Assembly: GCA_001931905.2 (NCBI GenBank)
Contig: MSJI02000230.1
Span: 1-37,058 of the forward strand
DNA length: 37,058 nucleotides
Origin: Cladosporium sp. IMV 00045
Taxonomy: Eukaryota; Ascomycota; Dothideomycetes; Cladosporiales; Cladosporiaceae
Reading direction: 5' to 3'
The notes beneath the pieces are model-generated. The model had not been told where the DNA came from. It saw only the letters and a list, made by a program, of their open reading frames with translations, and did no database searches. Position 1 is the first letter of the stretch; the number at the start of each line of letters is the position of its first letter. This document shows positions 18,669 to 27,979 of this stretch, one piece after another. Position numbers and translations under genes: made by a program.

Positions 18669-21600
18669 ATGGCGCCACCGTTCCCACCTTGGCTCGGCGA
18701 TCTCATTGACACTGAGCTGGAAAACCTCATTGCCTGGAAGAGCATTGTGAAGCAAGAGCCTGGCTCGGACGATGAAGATCTTCCCAGTAGTAGTCGCTTC
18801 GAGCAGAATGACAGCAATTTTAGAAATATTGTTGCCTCACCACCGCTCGATGCGAACTCAAAATTGCAGCTGCTCCAGGTAAGGATTCATGTTTCGATGT
18901 TTGAGCGATCATGGCTAACTACATCCTTCGCAGTCAGCAGGTCAAAACTCCCGGCAGCCTTTGCAAGCATCAGATGGTGAGACGACCGTTCTCGCTAAGC
19001 TGAGCGACGCGGCATGGGATGCGTACGAGGAAGGTCTCGATGACGAGGACCCCATGAAAGGTGACTTGCTCACTTGCAAGAAAATCACGATCATTAGCAC
19101 CTCTGATGGGCCTGAGGAGAAAAGAGTCCAACTGCGGATCGAAGATCTGACTTTTACGGGCGACAATATCCGCAAACCTATTGGGCATCCTATGCCAGTG
19201 CATCAGCGCGCATCAGTTGTGGAATCGCTCAAGAAGATTGCCCACATCCGTGCCAAAGAAGACGGGTTTAATGATATGGACGAAGGCGAGGATGATGAGG
19301 AAGATGAAAACAACGCGAATGGGGACGTTGAGGACCCTAGCATCTCGGAAGAGGACGTTCCATTATCCAAACTTGCCGAGCAAGCCGCTCCTACTGCGTC
19401 AATGCACGAAAGCTCTCGAGAACAACCAGAGCCTGAGCTACCGACATTGCCTCGCGATCAAGCTTCGCCCAGGCTGTCTAAGTCAACAGATGCTCAGATC
19501 GAGAGTCAGTTGCCAGTGGTAAGCACACAAACACGTTCTCCACAACAACCCAGGAAACCTGTCAAAAGGAACAGAGGTGGCGGAAACTCGATGGGTCGTG
19601 AAGGATTTGAAGTCGCTTCCGGCATCAACCTTGTCGCACCGCAAGCGCCAATGTTTCAGTCTAGGAGGAGCATACCTTCTGAAGAGCCAGATAAAAACCA
19701 TCTACTGGCCGTGATGAACAACATGCGTGGTCCAGCACAGCGGCAGCGATCTCCAGAGCCGTCTGCTCCCGTATCGGCGCAAGTAGTGCGAGAAGATTTC
19801 GTGACAGAGACCCCAATCGCTACGAAGAAGCGTCCGCCGAATTCGACTGCATCAGAACCAACACAAACACCATTCATACGCAAGCGTCCGCGTGTCCCTT
19901 CCAATCAGCAGAAATTACTAGATGACCCATCTTCTTGGATTCCTTCTGCGCCTGGTCGGCAATTCCCGCATCCTAATGTGCCTATTGAACTATTGCAAGC
20001 CTGGAACAGTAAGGTCATGAGCACCAAACTATCATCACAATCGACACCTCTACCCACGGCAGGCTCGGGGACCAAGAGTGTCGAGGAAGTGCAACCAGAG
20101 CCTGATGCTGATATGGCGAATGAGCCAGAGAATGAGTCTGATGAAGAGTCTATACCGGAAGATCAACCGATACCTTGGTCTTCAAGCCCACCTCGACAGC
20201 CAGAGCTGCCGCCTGATAGTAGTGCCAATCATTCCTCGGCGCATGCAAGCCGTCCAGTCTCGAAGAACAGCGCAGAACCAGGTCGTGGGCCGAGTGCTAC
20301 CTCCTACAATAACAGGCCAGACATTCCACAAAGCAGTGCACGGCAGCAAAGCTCGCTCAATCGCAACGGACCACGACCATCGCAACCACCAAACACAGAT
20401 CGACGCGGCGGAGGTCCGTCAAGTGTACACAGCACGCCAGGTAGAAACACCCCAGTCGATGCTAGACCAAAAGCACAGAATATACCTGAGAGGCAGAACA
20501 CGATTCCGTCTCGCACTAATTCCACGTCGCCTTGGAATAACTCGAAGATGCCTTCTAGCTCAATCCATCCCCACCCGACCGGCAGCGTAGCTCAGAGTGG
20601 CAGAGCGCAACAAATTTCATCGCAACCTGCTTCCAATTTCCCACAGGGCATGGCCGACAACCGTCAAGGCCCAGTGAGGCCCCCAACGCAGCACTTCTCG
20701 AATGGACAAGTTGAATCCACAACGCAAAGAATGGGCGTGCCTCCACCAAGCAACACGTCCGCTCCAGCCAATGCGCCCACTGGTCCGAGATCCCAAAACC
20801 GACCCGGTAATTCGCACTCCTATCGTAAGCGTCAGTCGACAGGGAGCCACTATCGCTCTTACGGGGCACCACCCAGCAGCAACCGACACAGCATGGGCTC
20901 GCAGCACGTTCCCGATCAACTTGGTGGGGCGACACAACCGCCACAGGGAACGAGCGAGATGGAAACAGCAGTTCCTCGTGCGTTGCAACCAACTCACGAT
21001 GCAAGACGCGCACAACTTCGAGATGAACAGCGCAGGCACTGGTGAGTTCTTGCTCATTCATACTCTTCTCATTGCGCGTAATATGAGCTCGTAGGCAGTG
21101 GCTTGCTCTGATACAGCTCGACATATTCAAGGGTATGCCCACCAATGCAGGCGCTGACGAGTCAGAATTTTTCATTACGAAACGGAGTTTCCGAGGAACA
21201 TATTTTGATGCATGGACTATCCACCTTTTATGTTACCATTGCTCTTCGTGCGTTGCACGAGAAGTGGAAAAGGAAAAACACTGAAAACTAACAGCGAGAT
21301 CAAACATAGGCTCGACAAGAAACTCTCATCAGGCCACCAAATTCCTAAACTACCGTCTCTTGTGTGGAGAGCATATCGAGAGGAATACACCAACGACCCA
21401 GTGTCGCAGAAATCCTTTGAAATGCTCCTACAAGAATATCGACCCTCCCCACCTTCAACAGCACCACTGCAACAATGCGAAGATTTTGTTGCAGCGATGC
21501 GCACAAATGGTGCGCATTCGGGGAGGGACTCTGCGGAAGTCGTTTCGAATGGAAGACTAGCTGTGGATGGTCATCACGAAACACGGAGGCAAAGGGAGGC

Positions 21601-21769
21601 TGTTCGAGACTATCAGCCTGTACAGGAAGGGGTTTTCACGGAGTTTGTCGAGGCTTGGAAGAACGTCAGGGCTGGACGCTTGCTGACAGATAGTACTGTG
21701 CCCACTGGTTATGGCAGTGAGCGGCAGAGAAGGGGCTTGAATGTACTTTCTTGGGGCTTTGGGGATTGA
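18669..21769 (+). CDS. TPP1/Tpz1-like OB-fold protein, putative shelterin subunit (four exons)
   Basis: Proposed exons are 18669-18878, 18934-21041, 21095-21247 and 21310-21769, giving 976 aa. The introns are 55 nt (GTAAGG, branch GCTAAC, CAG), 53 nt (GTGAGT, TAG) and 62 nt (GTGCGT, branch ACTAAC, TAG). Frame is preserved at every junction. The N-terminus (1-172) resembles the TPP1/ACD OB fold: PPWLGDLID, then SDGETTVLAKLSDAAWDAYE, then MKGDLLTCKKITII, then VQLRIEDLTF and a closing helix ASVVESLKKI. The centre (180-770) is acidic then Pro/Ser/Gln-rich and disordered. The C-terminal 200 residues, spread over exons 2-4, begin QWLALIQLDIFKG and contain an aromatic, folded-looking stretch. In the family this subunit bridges telomere-binding proteins and telomerase. 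The gene structure is well supported; the family call is a sequence-pattern judgement. An unrelated OB-fold protein is the main alternative. Confidence 0.65.
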
Positions 21770-22292
21770 TTGGATTGATGGTCTTGAAGGGTTGAGGGCG
21801 ATATTGGATGTCGCTACGGCAAGGTCCCAAAGCGTAACATTAAAAGTGTATATTCATGGACAGTATCTGTCTAATATGCTGATTCTTGAGCCAATTGATC
21901 TCTTTCACACATGTTGTCGTCCAACATTAGATTGACAGTGGATGCATTATCTTATCGATTAGACCCTGCGACGCCGCAGAGCAGGGGCTTGAGGGCCAGG
22001 AATATTGAGTTGAAGCCGTCTGTTGATCTCCCGCGACCTTAATCCTCCACTCACACCCGATTCAAAGACTAGCAACACCTTAAATCATGTGAAACCTGGG
22101 GAGTGAAGACCCTACCGCCAAACAAAACATCTTATCAGGGGCGCTATAAGGTGGAAAGAGACGACATGGCATGCACATGACAGTGAGCACGTGCCTGGCA
22201 ACAAACAAATACACCAGCATATCTCATTATACCAACTCTCCCACTCGCACAAGCAAACAGACAAGCAATCGCCCAATCTCCTGCCAGGCACA
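21770..22292. other. Intergenic: Tpz1-like 3' flank and AFI1 promoter
   Basis: This 523-base spacer lies between two + strand genes. Its right end, with the CT/CA-rich run before 22293, looks like a fungal 5' leader. The open frame upstream of the AFI1 ATG begins with a GTG and is not conserved-looking. I see nothing else. Confidence 0.5.
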
Positions 22293-24890
22293 ATGGCCAC
22301 GACCGCCCTGCCCGCACGCCCCAAGACTAACACCGCCAGCTCCACCCGCCGCCCCTCCCTGAACTCCTTCCCCTCCAACCTTAGCACCAAACGCTCCGTC
22401 TCCAATCCCGCCCAGCATGCCTTCACCCAGCAGCACCACCACCTCCACCAGCACCACCCTCCTGCGACATCGCACCGCTCGCGCGACAGCTACTCCGCCT
22501 CTCTGCGCAGCGAAGTCCGCCGCCGCAGCAGCACCGACTCCTCCCCCCCGCTGCCCCCGCCGCCTCTTGCGACCCCAGCAGCAGGCATGAGCACCTCCAC
22601 CGCGGCGGCGCCCCGACAGCGCGCGCGGCCGATCAAGTCGCAGTACCCGGCGTCGGGCGGTGAGAAGCATGTCGAGTACATTCTGGTCGCGAGCTTCGAC
22701 ATCGACCGTGGCAGCATCATGGAGCACCAGTACCCCGGGCCGGTGGGTGGTGATGAGGTCATGCTGGCGGAGCTGATGTTGCCCGATCAGACGCACACGA
22801 GGGCGCAGGACTGGACGATTTTCTTCCTGCATAAGGACGCTGAGGCGGAAGGCGAGGGGGAGGAGGATGGCACGGGACGGCGGAGGAAGAAGAAGCGGAG
22901 AGCTGCGGCGGGGAATGGGCAGGCTGAGGGTGGAGCGATTGATGCGCAGTTGGAGGGTGAGGAGGGGGAAGAGGCGGAGTACACCGATGAGGAGAGCGAC
23001 GAGGAGCCTAGCAACCTGGATGGCCCGCCTCTGGTCTACGTGCTGAACTTGGTCAACACGAAGCAGGACAATACCGTGAAGCGAGGTGCTGTCGTCAAGG
23101 CCATGGCGATATGCACGCGACACAGCTTCCTTCACATTTACAAGCCTTTATTGCTCATTGCCCTGGACCAATACTTTTCCAGTCCGACGATCGAGACTCT
23201 CGCGAGCCTTTACAATGCGGTCAACGGCATGGACTTGTCGCTGATGCCGCGTTTGAACCTTAACGAGAAATTCATTCTGCAGGCCAGCAATGCCAAAGAC
23301 CTCTTTGTCGAGAAGTTCGAGGCGATCATCGCCCAGCGTATGATCTCGGATGCTTCTGAAGATGGTTCTCAAAGATCAACTTCTCCTACGCTGCAACAAG
23401 CGCCTTCGCGCAGTCGATACGGCTTGCCCAAGGATACACACGAGTTCGAGTCGACAGTACATTACGCCAACATTCCAGTCCCGGTCAAGATACCTGTAGC
23501 ACTCTCTCCTGAGACAGTGGGAGACTTCAGCTTGATTAAACTCATCACGACCTTCTCTGGGCCACATTCCACTTCGCCTACACCCTTTTCTCCAACCCAT
23601 CCACATCTTACCACATCTGGCGCGAATACACATCCTATAATCGTTCTGCTGAACGCACTTCTCACGCAGAAGCGCGTCATTTTCTTGGGACACAATCTCC
23701 CATCCTCCGAAGTCGCCGAAGCAGTCCTGGCAGCATGCGCTCTGGCATCTGGCGGTCTCCTGCGAGGCTTCACCCGACACGCCTTCCCTTACACCGATCT
23801 CACGAAGATTGATGACCTACTGAAGGTTCCGGGTTTCATCGCTGGTGTGACCAACCCAGCTTTCGCCCACCACGGTGAGTGGTGGGATGTCCTCTGCGAC
23901 ATTTCCACGGGCCGCATGCGCATATCAAATCGCATTGAACAAGCACCCGTCACAGAAGGTGTCGTCTTCTTTCAGCAAAATACACCTTCACCAGCGGCCG
24001 GTACTGGAGCAGGAATGTCAGCCATCGCTGCTGCGGGTGCCTCTCTCACCGCAGGCTTGGGTGGTGCCGGCAGCCATAGTGCTTCTTCAGGCAGCGGCGA
24101 TCCCACAGGCGACTCAGCTTTCATGAACGCCGTACTCTCCGCCATCAACGAGCGCCACGGCGAGAATGCTATCCGCACCAAATTCCGCCTCTGGATCGCA
24201 CGCTTCACTCGCCTCTCCGCCGCCTTCGAAGAATCCGTCTATGGCGCCTCAGCCCTGCACATCCACGACCCTCCCGGCGTGACAGAGCTCAACTCCCCTC
24301 TAACACCTCTCACGAGCCCATCCAAAGCGCACCCGCACGCAGAAGCAGACCTCCCGCCCGAAGTCCTCGGCCACGGCTACGTGTGGCCCACACCGCAACA
24401 ACGCCACGCCGAACTCGCCGCCAACAGCACGCGCATCGAGGGCTGGCGCGCCACGCGCAGCTACTACAACTTCGTCCAGGACCTCGCAGCCTACTACCTC
24501 TCGCGGCCGGTGAAGAGCCTCGACCTGCAGCACCTGCACGACAAGCTCGCCAAGCTGCGCATGGGCCCCGACGCCTCCGGCAACGTCTACCTCGCCATCT
24601 GCGCCGTCGTGCAGTCCGAGGCGGAAATCTCTCAGCTCCTCGCTACCATCGCCAATGGTAGTTGGGACAGTAGGGCGGGCAGCGCGGGGATGGGGCAGGG
24701 GTTGTTTTATATCGCTTTCGGACTCTGTCACCCTAAGCTCGAGGTCAGAGAGGCTGTGGCGGCTCTGCTGGGTAGGGTGAGAGAGCATGATGCTGGACGG
24801 CATTTCTGGAATGCCTTGGGTCGGTTTTCGCGCGTCGCTTGGGAGAGAGTCGTGATTGGGATGCAGGAGAGGGAGTACGGGGAGTATTAG
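22293..24890 (+). CDS. AFI1: Afi1-type Arf3-docking / stabilisation-of-polarity-axis protein
   Basis: In yeast, Afi1 binds the GTPase Arf3 and helps maintain polarity at the cell cortex; the family is DENN-related. I start at the ATG at 22293 (context CACAATGGC), giving 865 aa, close to the 893 of yeast Afi1. The frame extends 34 codons upstream without an ATG. The N-terminus is disordered with His/Gln and Pro runs. The Afi1 docking domain begins [22 protein letters not shown] (about 125-300). It is interrupted by a highly charged insert (about 184-240: [15 protein letters not shown], then acidic) and continues [11 protein letters not shown] and [17 protein letters not shown]. The SPA domain (about 390-510) has [26 protein letters not shown] and [14 protein letters not shown] conserved C-terminal region follows (about 610-850). 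Membrane segments are absent. Confidence 0.9.
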   Translation: MATTALPARPKTNTASSTRRPSLNSFPSNLSTKRSVSNPAQHAFTQQHHHLHQHHPPATSHRSRDSYSASLRSEVRRRSSTDSSPPLPPPPLATPAAGMSTSTAAAPRQRARPIKSQYPASGGEKHVEYILVASFDIDRGSIMEHQYPGPVGGDEVMLAELMLPDQTHTRAQDWTIFFLHKDAEAEGEGEEDGTGRRRKKKRRAAAGNGQAEGGAIDAQLEGEEGEEAEYTDEESDEEPSNLDGPPLVYVLNLVNTKQDNTVKRGAVVKAMAICTRHSFLHIYKPLLLIALDQYFSSPTIETLASLYNAVNGMDLSLMPRLNLNEKFILQASNAKDLFVEKFEAIIAQRMISDASEDGSQRSTSPTLQQAPSRSRYGLPKDTHEFESTVHYANIPVPVKIPVALSPETVGDFSLIKLITTFSGPHSTSPTPFSPTHPHLTTSGANTHPIIVLLNALLTQKRVIFLGHNLPSSEVAEAVLAACALASGGLLRGFTRHAFPYTDLTKIDDLLKVPGFIAGVTNPAFAHHGEWWDVLCDISTGRMRISNRIEQAPVTEGVVFFQQNTPSPAAGTGAGMSAIAAAGASLTAGLGGAGSHSASSGSGDPTGDSAFMNAVLSAINERHGENAIRTKFRLWIARFTRLSAAFEESVYGASALHIHDPPGVTELNSPLTPLTSPSKAHPHAEADLPPEVLGHGYVWPTPQQRHAELAANSTRIEGWRATRSYYNFVQDLAAYYLSRPVKSLDLQHLHDKLAKLRMGPDASGNVYLAICAVVQSEAEISQLLATIANGSWDSRAGSAGMGQGLFYIAFGLCHPKLEVREAVAALLGRVREHDAGRHFWNALGRFSRVAWERVVIGMQEREYGEY

Positions 24891-25128
24891 CTTTGATGAT
24901 ATGCATTGGCAGGTGATTTGTCATAAGCTACTTTGTATATACGTCGTGAATGGAAGACGACTCGTGGCACGATGATATAGAAAGAAGTCATTTCGCGGAG
25001 CTCGTGCGCTCGGTCAATCAAAGAAGTCATCTGGCTTGTTTGGGTATCTAACTATTATTTTAATAATATGCATGTCGGTACGATTCACTTCATTCCACCT
25101 CACCTCACTTCACCCTCCATGCATCACC

Positions 25129-26067
25129 TCACTCCAGCTTCGGCCTCGCATCCTCTGGGCGCAGCTTACTCAGGCCGAACATCCTCATCATCGCCGTTTC
25201 GAGAATGAAGCTGGGCATGTAGCCCGTCAACCACCATACCAGCCACGACTTGGAGCCTGGGAATGGGAGATATCACGTCAGCATGGCTCATCACGAATGA
25301 AGAAGAGGTGAACAAAACACCAGAAACGAAAGAAGAAAAGACTTACCCTCCCAAATCGTCGTCTTCCTCCTCCACCCGACCAACTGCCCTACCACACTCC
25401 TCGCATACCTCTCCGTCTCCATCCCCAACGACTGACTATGCGTCAACCTCTTCTCAAAATCCGCCCTAACCGGCAAATAAATCGAATCATCCCTCAGCAA
25501 CCTGGCCGTCCTCGCAATCTGACTCTTCACACCCCCCGTCACCACATTAACAACCCTCACACCAAAAGGCTTCAACTCCAATCTCAGCGTGTTCGTGTAA
25601 GCGTGCAGCGCCGCTTTAGAGGCGCAATACACGCTCCCGAAGACATACGGCATGACGCCCGCCAGCGAGCCGATCTGCACAATCGTGCCCTTCGCTTCGA
25701 TCAGCAGCGGCGCGAAGGCCTGGCACATGAGCATGACAGCCACGACGTTGACGGCGAGGGTCTCGTGCACTTCGTGCGCTTCGATTTCCAGCGCGGGCAC
25801 CGTGTAGCTGCGTCCTGCGTTGTTGATCAGGAAGTCGAGTTTGCCGCCCGTGCGGGTGGTGATTTCGGACTTGAGAGCGGCGATGCTACTCTCGGATGTC
25901 GCTTCGAGGGCGAGGGTTTCGATGCCCGCGCTGGCGAGGTCGGTGATGCTGCTGGTGTTGCGCGCGGTGGCAAAGACGCGGAAGCCTTTGCGGGAGAACT
26001 CGAGGGCGAGCGCGTGGCCTATACCGCTGCTGCAGCCGGTTATGAGGACGGTTTTTTTGGTAGTCAT
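25129..26067 (-). CDS. AYR1: Ayr1-like short-chain dehydrogenase/reductase (two exons)
   Basis: This is a classical SDR. The closest known role is NADPH-dependent 1-acyl-dihydroxyacetone-phosphate reductase, making 1-acyl-glycerol-3-phosphate at lipid droplets and the ER. Exon 1 is 26067-25347. The intron is 25346-25257 (90 nt; donor GTAAGT, branch GCTGAC, acceptor CAG). Exon 2 is 25256-25129. The total is 282 aa (yeast Ayr1 is 297). If the intron is ignored the frame ends in an implausible tail, whereas exon 2 restores a typical hydrophobic end (SWLVWWLTGYM...) followed by MMRMFGLSKL. Motifs: TGCSSGIG cofactor loop (10-17), NNAG (82-85), and catalytic Ser 134, Tyr 147 and Lys 151 (YCASK). 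Related SDRs act on retinol or steroids, so substrate is inferred. Confidence 0.88.
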
Positions 26068-26389
26068 GTTTGGTTTTCGAGCTGTGGATTTGGCTGGTGT
26101 TGGATCCTTAGGGTTGGATGGGTTCGTGTGATATTTTTTTTTTGTCTGGGTTGGCAGCTATCGACTGTTTTGATGAGGGCGCAGTTGAACATCCGACTCC
26201 GACGTCTGCGGGGATTCGCTTGTGATGAACCGAGTCGGTGCTTTGTTGGGATTCGATATTGTGGTTGAAGACTTTGGTTCTGTCTCAATATAGTGTTAAG
26301 TGATGAACGCTGATTGTCTTAGGAAAGCAATTGGCTTTGACTTGACAAGGGTGATTTCCTTCGTTTCCTTCGATGGGATGTCCATGACT

Positions 26390-26406
26390 AGGTACCTACA
26401 TGTAGG
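26390..26406. repeat. Overlapping perfect palindromes AGGTACCT and CCTACATGTAGG
   Basis: AGGTACCT (26390-26397) overlaps the 12-base perfect palindrome CCTACATGTAGG (26395-26406). The pair sits about 330 bases upstream of the AYR1 start codon. It could be a dimeric transcription-factor site, or it could be chance. Confidence 0.5.
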
Positions 26407-26616
26407 CAAGAAGATGCTGTGAATATATGTATGGATGATGTGCACTACGATTCAGCGTTCTCGGTGACAGCAAAGTGATAGGTGACGCATTTGCTCGAAA
26501 GGCATTCAGCTATTGCTTAATTGATCAAGCATTCAAATCAGTACGAGCGAGAACCATCTGAAATCGAGGACTTGTCATTGTCCACGAGCAGGTATATCAA
26601 GATTGGAGTACACCAT

Positions 26617-26630
26617 CCCTAACCCTAAAA
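26617..26630 (-). repeat. Interstitial telomere-like (TTAGGG)2 word
   Basis: The + strand reads CCCTAACCCTAAAA, so the - strand has TTTTAGGGTTAGGG, just over two units of the TTAGGG telomere repeat used by filamentous ascomycetes. It also matches AACCCTAA, the recognition word of Tbf1/TRF-like regulators in yeasts. It lies about 200 bases from the tRNA gene on its downstream side. Confidence 0.6.
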
Positions 26631-26798
26631 TTACATTGACCGGCAAGAGCAAACGAGCGAATACAACATCAAGGTGTTCAGAACTGTCTGGCTCTTACAG
26701 ACACTCCAAAAAGGGAGCGCTTCACGGCCCATGTAAAAACATACACATGGAAAAAGACAAAACATCATACAGGGCAACACAAGGCATGGCTAAAAGGC

Positions 26799-26825
26799 AA
26801 AAGAAACGCCTCATCCGAAGATGAG
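26799..26825 (-). terminator. UUCG-loop hairpin and T-run downstream of tRNA-Ala
   Basis: On the tRNA strand, six bases after the tRNA 3' end, CTCATC-TTCG-GATGAG (26825-26810) forms a six-pair stem with a cUUCGg tetraloop. It is followed three bases later by TTTCTTTT (26806-26799). The T-run, with its four consecutive Ts, is the expected Pol III stop. The stable hairpin in front of it is an extra feature. Confidence 0.55.
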
Positions 26826-26831
26826 ATGCTA

Positions 26832-26930
26832 TGGAGAAACCCGGAGTCGAACCGGGAACCTTCTCCACTCAGCTAGTACGGGGTAATTGTACAGTGCTAA
26901 GAAGATGTCATACCGCTAGACCATATCCCC
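26832..26930 (-). tRNA. tRNA-Ala (anticodon AGC) with a 27-nt intron
   Basis: The 99-base gene folds as a cloverleaf of 72 nt plus an intron. Acceptor: GGGGATA with TTTCTCC, including G3-U70, the alanine identity pair, and one T-T mismatch (6-67). D arm: GTC/GAC. Anticodon stem: TCTTC with GGAGA. Loop: TTAGCA|T, so the anticodon is AGC. T arm: CCCGG-TTCGACT-CCGGG, then discriminator A. Both internal promoters match: A box TGGTCTAGCGG and B box GGTTCGACTCC. The intron (26894-26868) sits in the standard place after position 37. Its 3' part, GCTGA (26873-26869), pairs with loop bases TTAGC, the usual anticodon-intron helix of pre-tRNAs. CCA is not encoded. The two mismatches leave a small chance of a pseudogene. 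Confidence 0.85.
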
Positions 26931-27308
26931 TAATTGGTGAGAAGCCTGAAGTCTACAAATTATATTTATTGTGCATGAAATTAAAGCAGCTCCCTGCTGG
27001 CTAGATAGGTTGTCAAGATATTCTGAACGACTATCATGAATTCCAAGAAGATAGGGAAATGGGTCGTTTGAAGGTAACTTTGAACGCTAATTTTTGGTAT
27101 TTTCATTAAGTCAACCTCTCGTCTTTTTCGCTTGACCCAGAGCTTTTGCTGCGCATCAAAATGATGCTAGCGCTATTCCAGCTATACAAACAAATGCCGT
27201 AGCCTGTCTTCTGTTCGCATTTTTATTGCCTGCAAGTGTCGGGCTTCGTGCCGGTGGCACAGTCGCTGTATGAAGCGATTCTGACGCACATGTTGCTGCT
27301 ATCCTGAC

Positions 27309-27339
<31 letters not shown>

Positions 27340-27420
27340 ACCGCCGCCACCATTGCTCGGCGCATGCTTGCTTTCCACTGGAATAAAGGATTTATCGCAC
27401 CAAGTACTCATCTGTCCCTT
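26931..27420. other. Intergenic: tRNA 5' flank and SMD1 3' flank
   Basis: About 490 bases; AT-rich near the tRNA and then more mixed, with a CTG microsatellite at its right end. Frames through the CTG run encode only poly-Ala or poly-Ser and are not called. The right part is probably SMD1 3' UTR. Confidence 0.5.
27311..27337. repeat. (CTG)9 trinucleotide microsatellite
   Basis: Nine perfect CTG units lie about 85 bases beyond the SMD1 stop codon. On the SMD1 strand this reads (CAG)9. It is likely to be in the 3' UTR or just beyond and is a good candidate for length variation between strains. Confidence 0.9.
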
Positions 27421-27979
27421 TTAAAACCCTCTGCCACGGCCACGGCCGCCCCTTCCACCACGTCCTCTAGGACCGCCCCTTCCACCACCGCGAGGACCGC
27501 CACGTCCGCCGCGATCCGCGACTTCCTTGCGCGGCTTATTCTTCGGTTTGGGCGCGTCGTCGACGAGGAGGTTGTCAAGAGGTAGGGAGTCGGGGAGGAT
27601 GATGTGTCGGATCTCGCTGCCGCGGATGGAGATGTGGTCGAGGCTAACGGGGCTGCCGCCCTTGACGGTCATTTTCGCTGTGCGCAGGTTGGTGTTCATT
27701 TGCGGCGAGACTGAAGCAATTGAGCCGTTGATGATTGTGCCTGCGATTCAAGGTGTTAGTGATTTGGCTCGGCGGTGTCTTGCGACTCGTGGATATGCTG
27801 GGTTGTGCACTTACCGGTCTTGAGCTCGACGGTGACCGTCTCATTGGTGCACTTCATGAGGAACCTACGTTCATGTGAGTCAGTCATGCTCTTGTCCAGC
27901 CGGCCTTGCGAGCAATCTTTCAGCATATGGCTCGCGCGCGCGCTCTGTTGGGAAGAGAAGCCTACCTGACGAGCTTCAT
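27421..27979 (-). CDS. SMD1: Small nuclear ribonucleoprotein Sm D1 (three exons)
   Basis: SmD1 is one of the seven Sm proteins that form the ring on U1, U2, U4 and U5 snRNAs in the spliceosome. Exons: 27979-27966 (14 nt), 27864-27815 (50 nt) and 27740-27421. Introns: 101 nt (donor GTAGGC, acceptor TAG) and 74 nt (donor GTAAGT, branch CACTAAC, acceptor CAG). The result is 127 aa, like human SmD1 (119). It starts [20 protein letters not shown] (Sm1 motif) and continues with [20 protein letters not shown]. It has the Sm2 block [20 protein letters not shown] and LLVDDAPK. The C-terminus is an RGG/GRG tail, in the family a target of symmetric arginine dimethylation. The first exon is very short, so a search without splicing would miss the true start. 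Confidence 0.95.

Larger units (their letters stand above)
26068..26831. other. AYR1 upstream region up to the tRNA gene
   Basis: This stretch of about 760 bases has no convincing protein gene. Visible elements are a T-run (about 26132-26142), overlapping palindromes at 26390-26406, a two-unit telomere-like word at 26617-26630, and the tRNA trailer hairpin near 26810. The 73-codon open frame at 26603-26824 is Lys/Arg-rich with no recognisable feature and is not called. Confidence 0.5.

Noticed and set aside
18931..18940. Alternative acceptor CAG at 18938-18940 for the first Tpz1-like intron
   Set aside because: Using it shifts the frame by one base, whereas the acceptor ending at 18933 keeps it.
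21248..21294. Alternative acceptor at 21294 for the third Tpz1-like intron
   Set aside because: It is only three bases after the branch A of CTAAC and breaks the frame; the acceptor ending at 21309 fits both.
22191..22292. Upstream extension of AFI1
   Set aside because: The extension begins with GTG and has no ATG; it reads like a 5' leader.
22227..23135. A 302-codon - strand frame opposite AFI1
   Set aside because: Composition is Arg/Gly/Val-rich as expected for antisense of a GC-rich gene; the + strand has clear Afi1 domains.
27311..27337. CRISPR-like or transposon-related repeat
   Set aside because: It is a simple trinucleotide microsatellite without spacers, inverted ends or target duplication. 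No CRISPR array or mobile element is visible in the window.
27156..27411. Two short - strand frames through the CTG repeat
   Set aside because: They encode poly-Ala or poly-Ser from the microsatellite only, and sit in the likely SMD1 3' flank.
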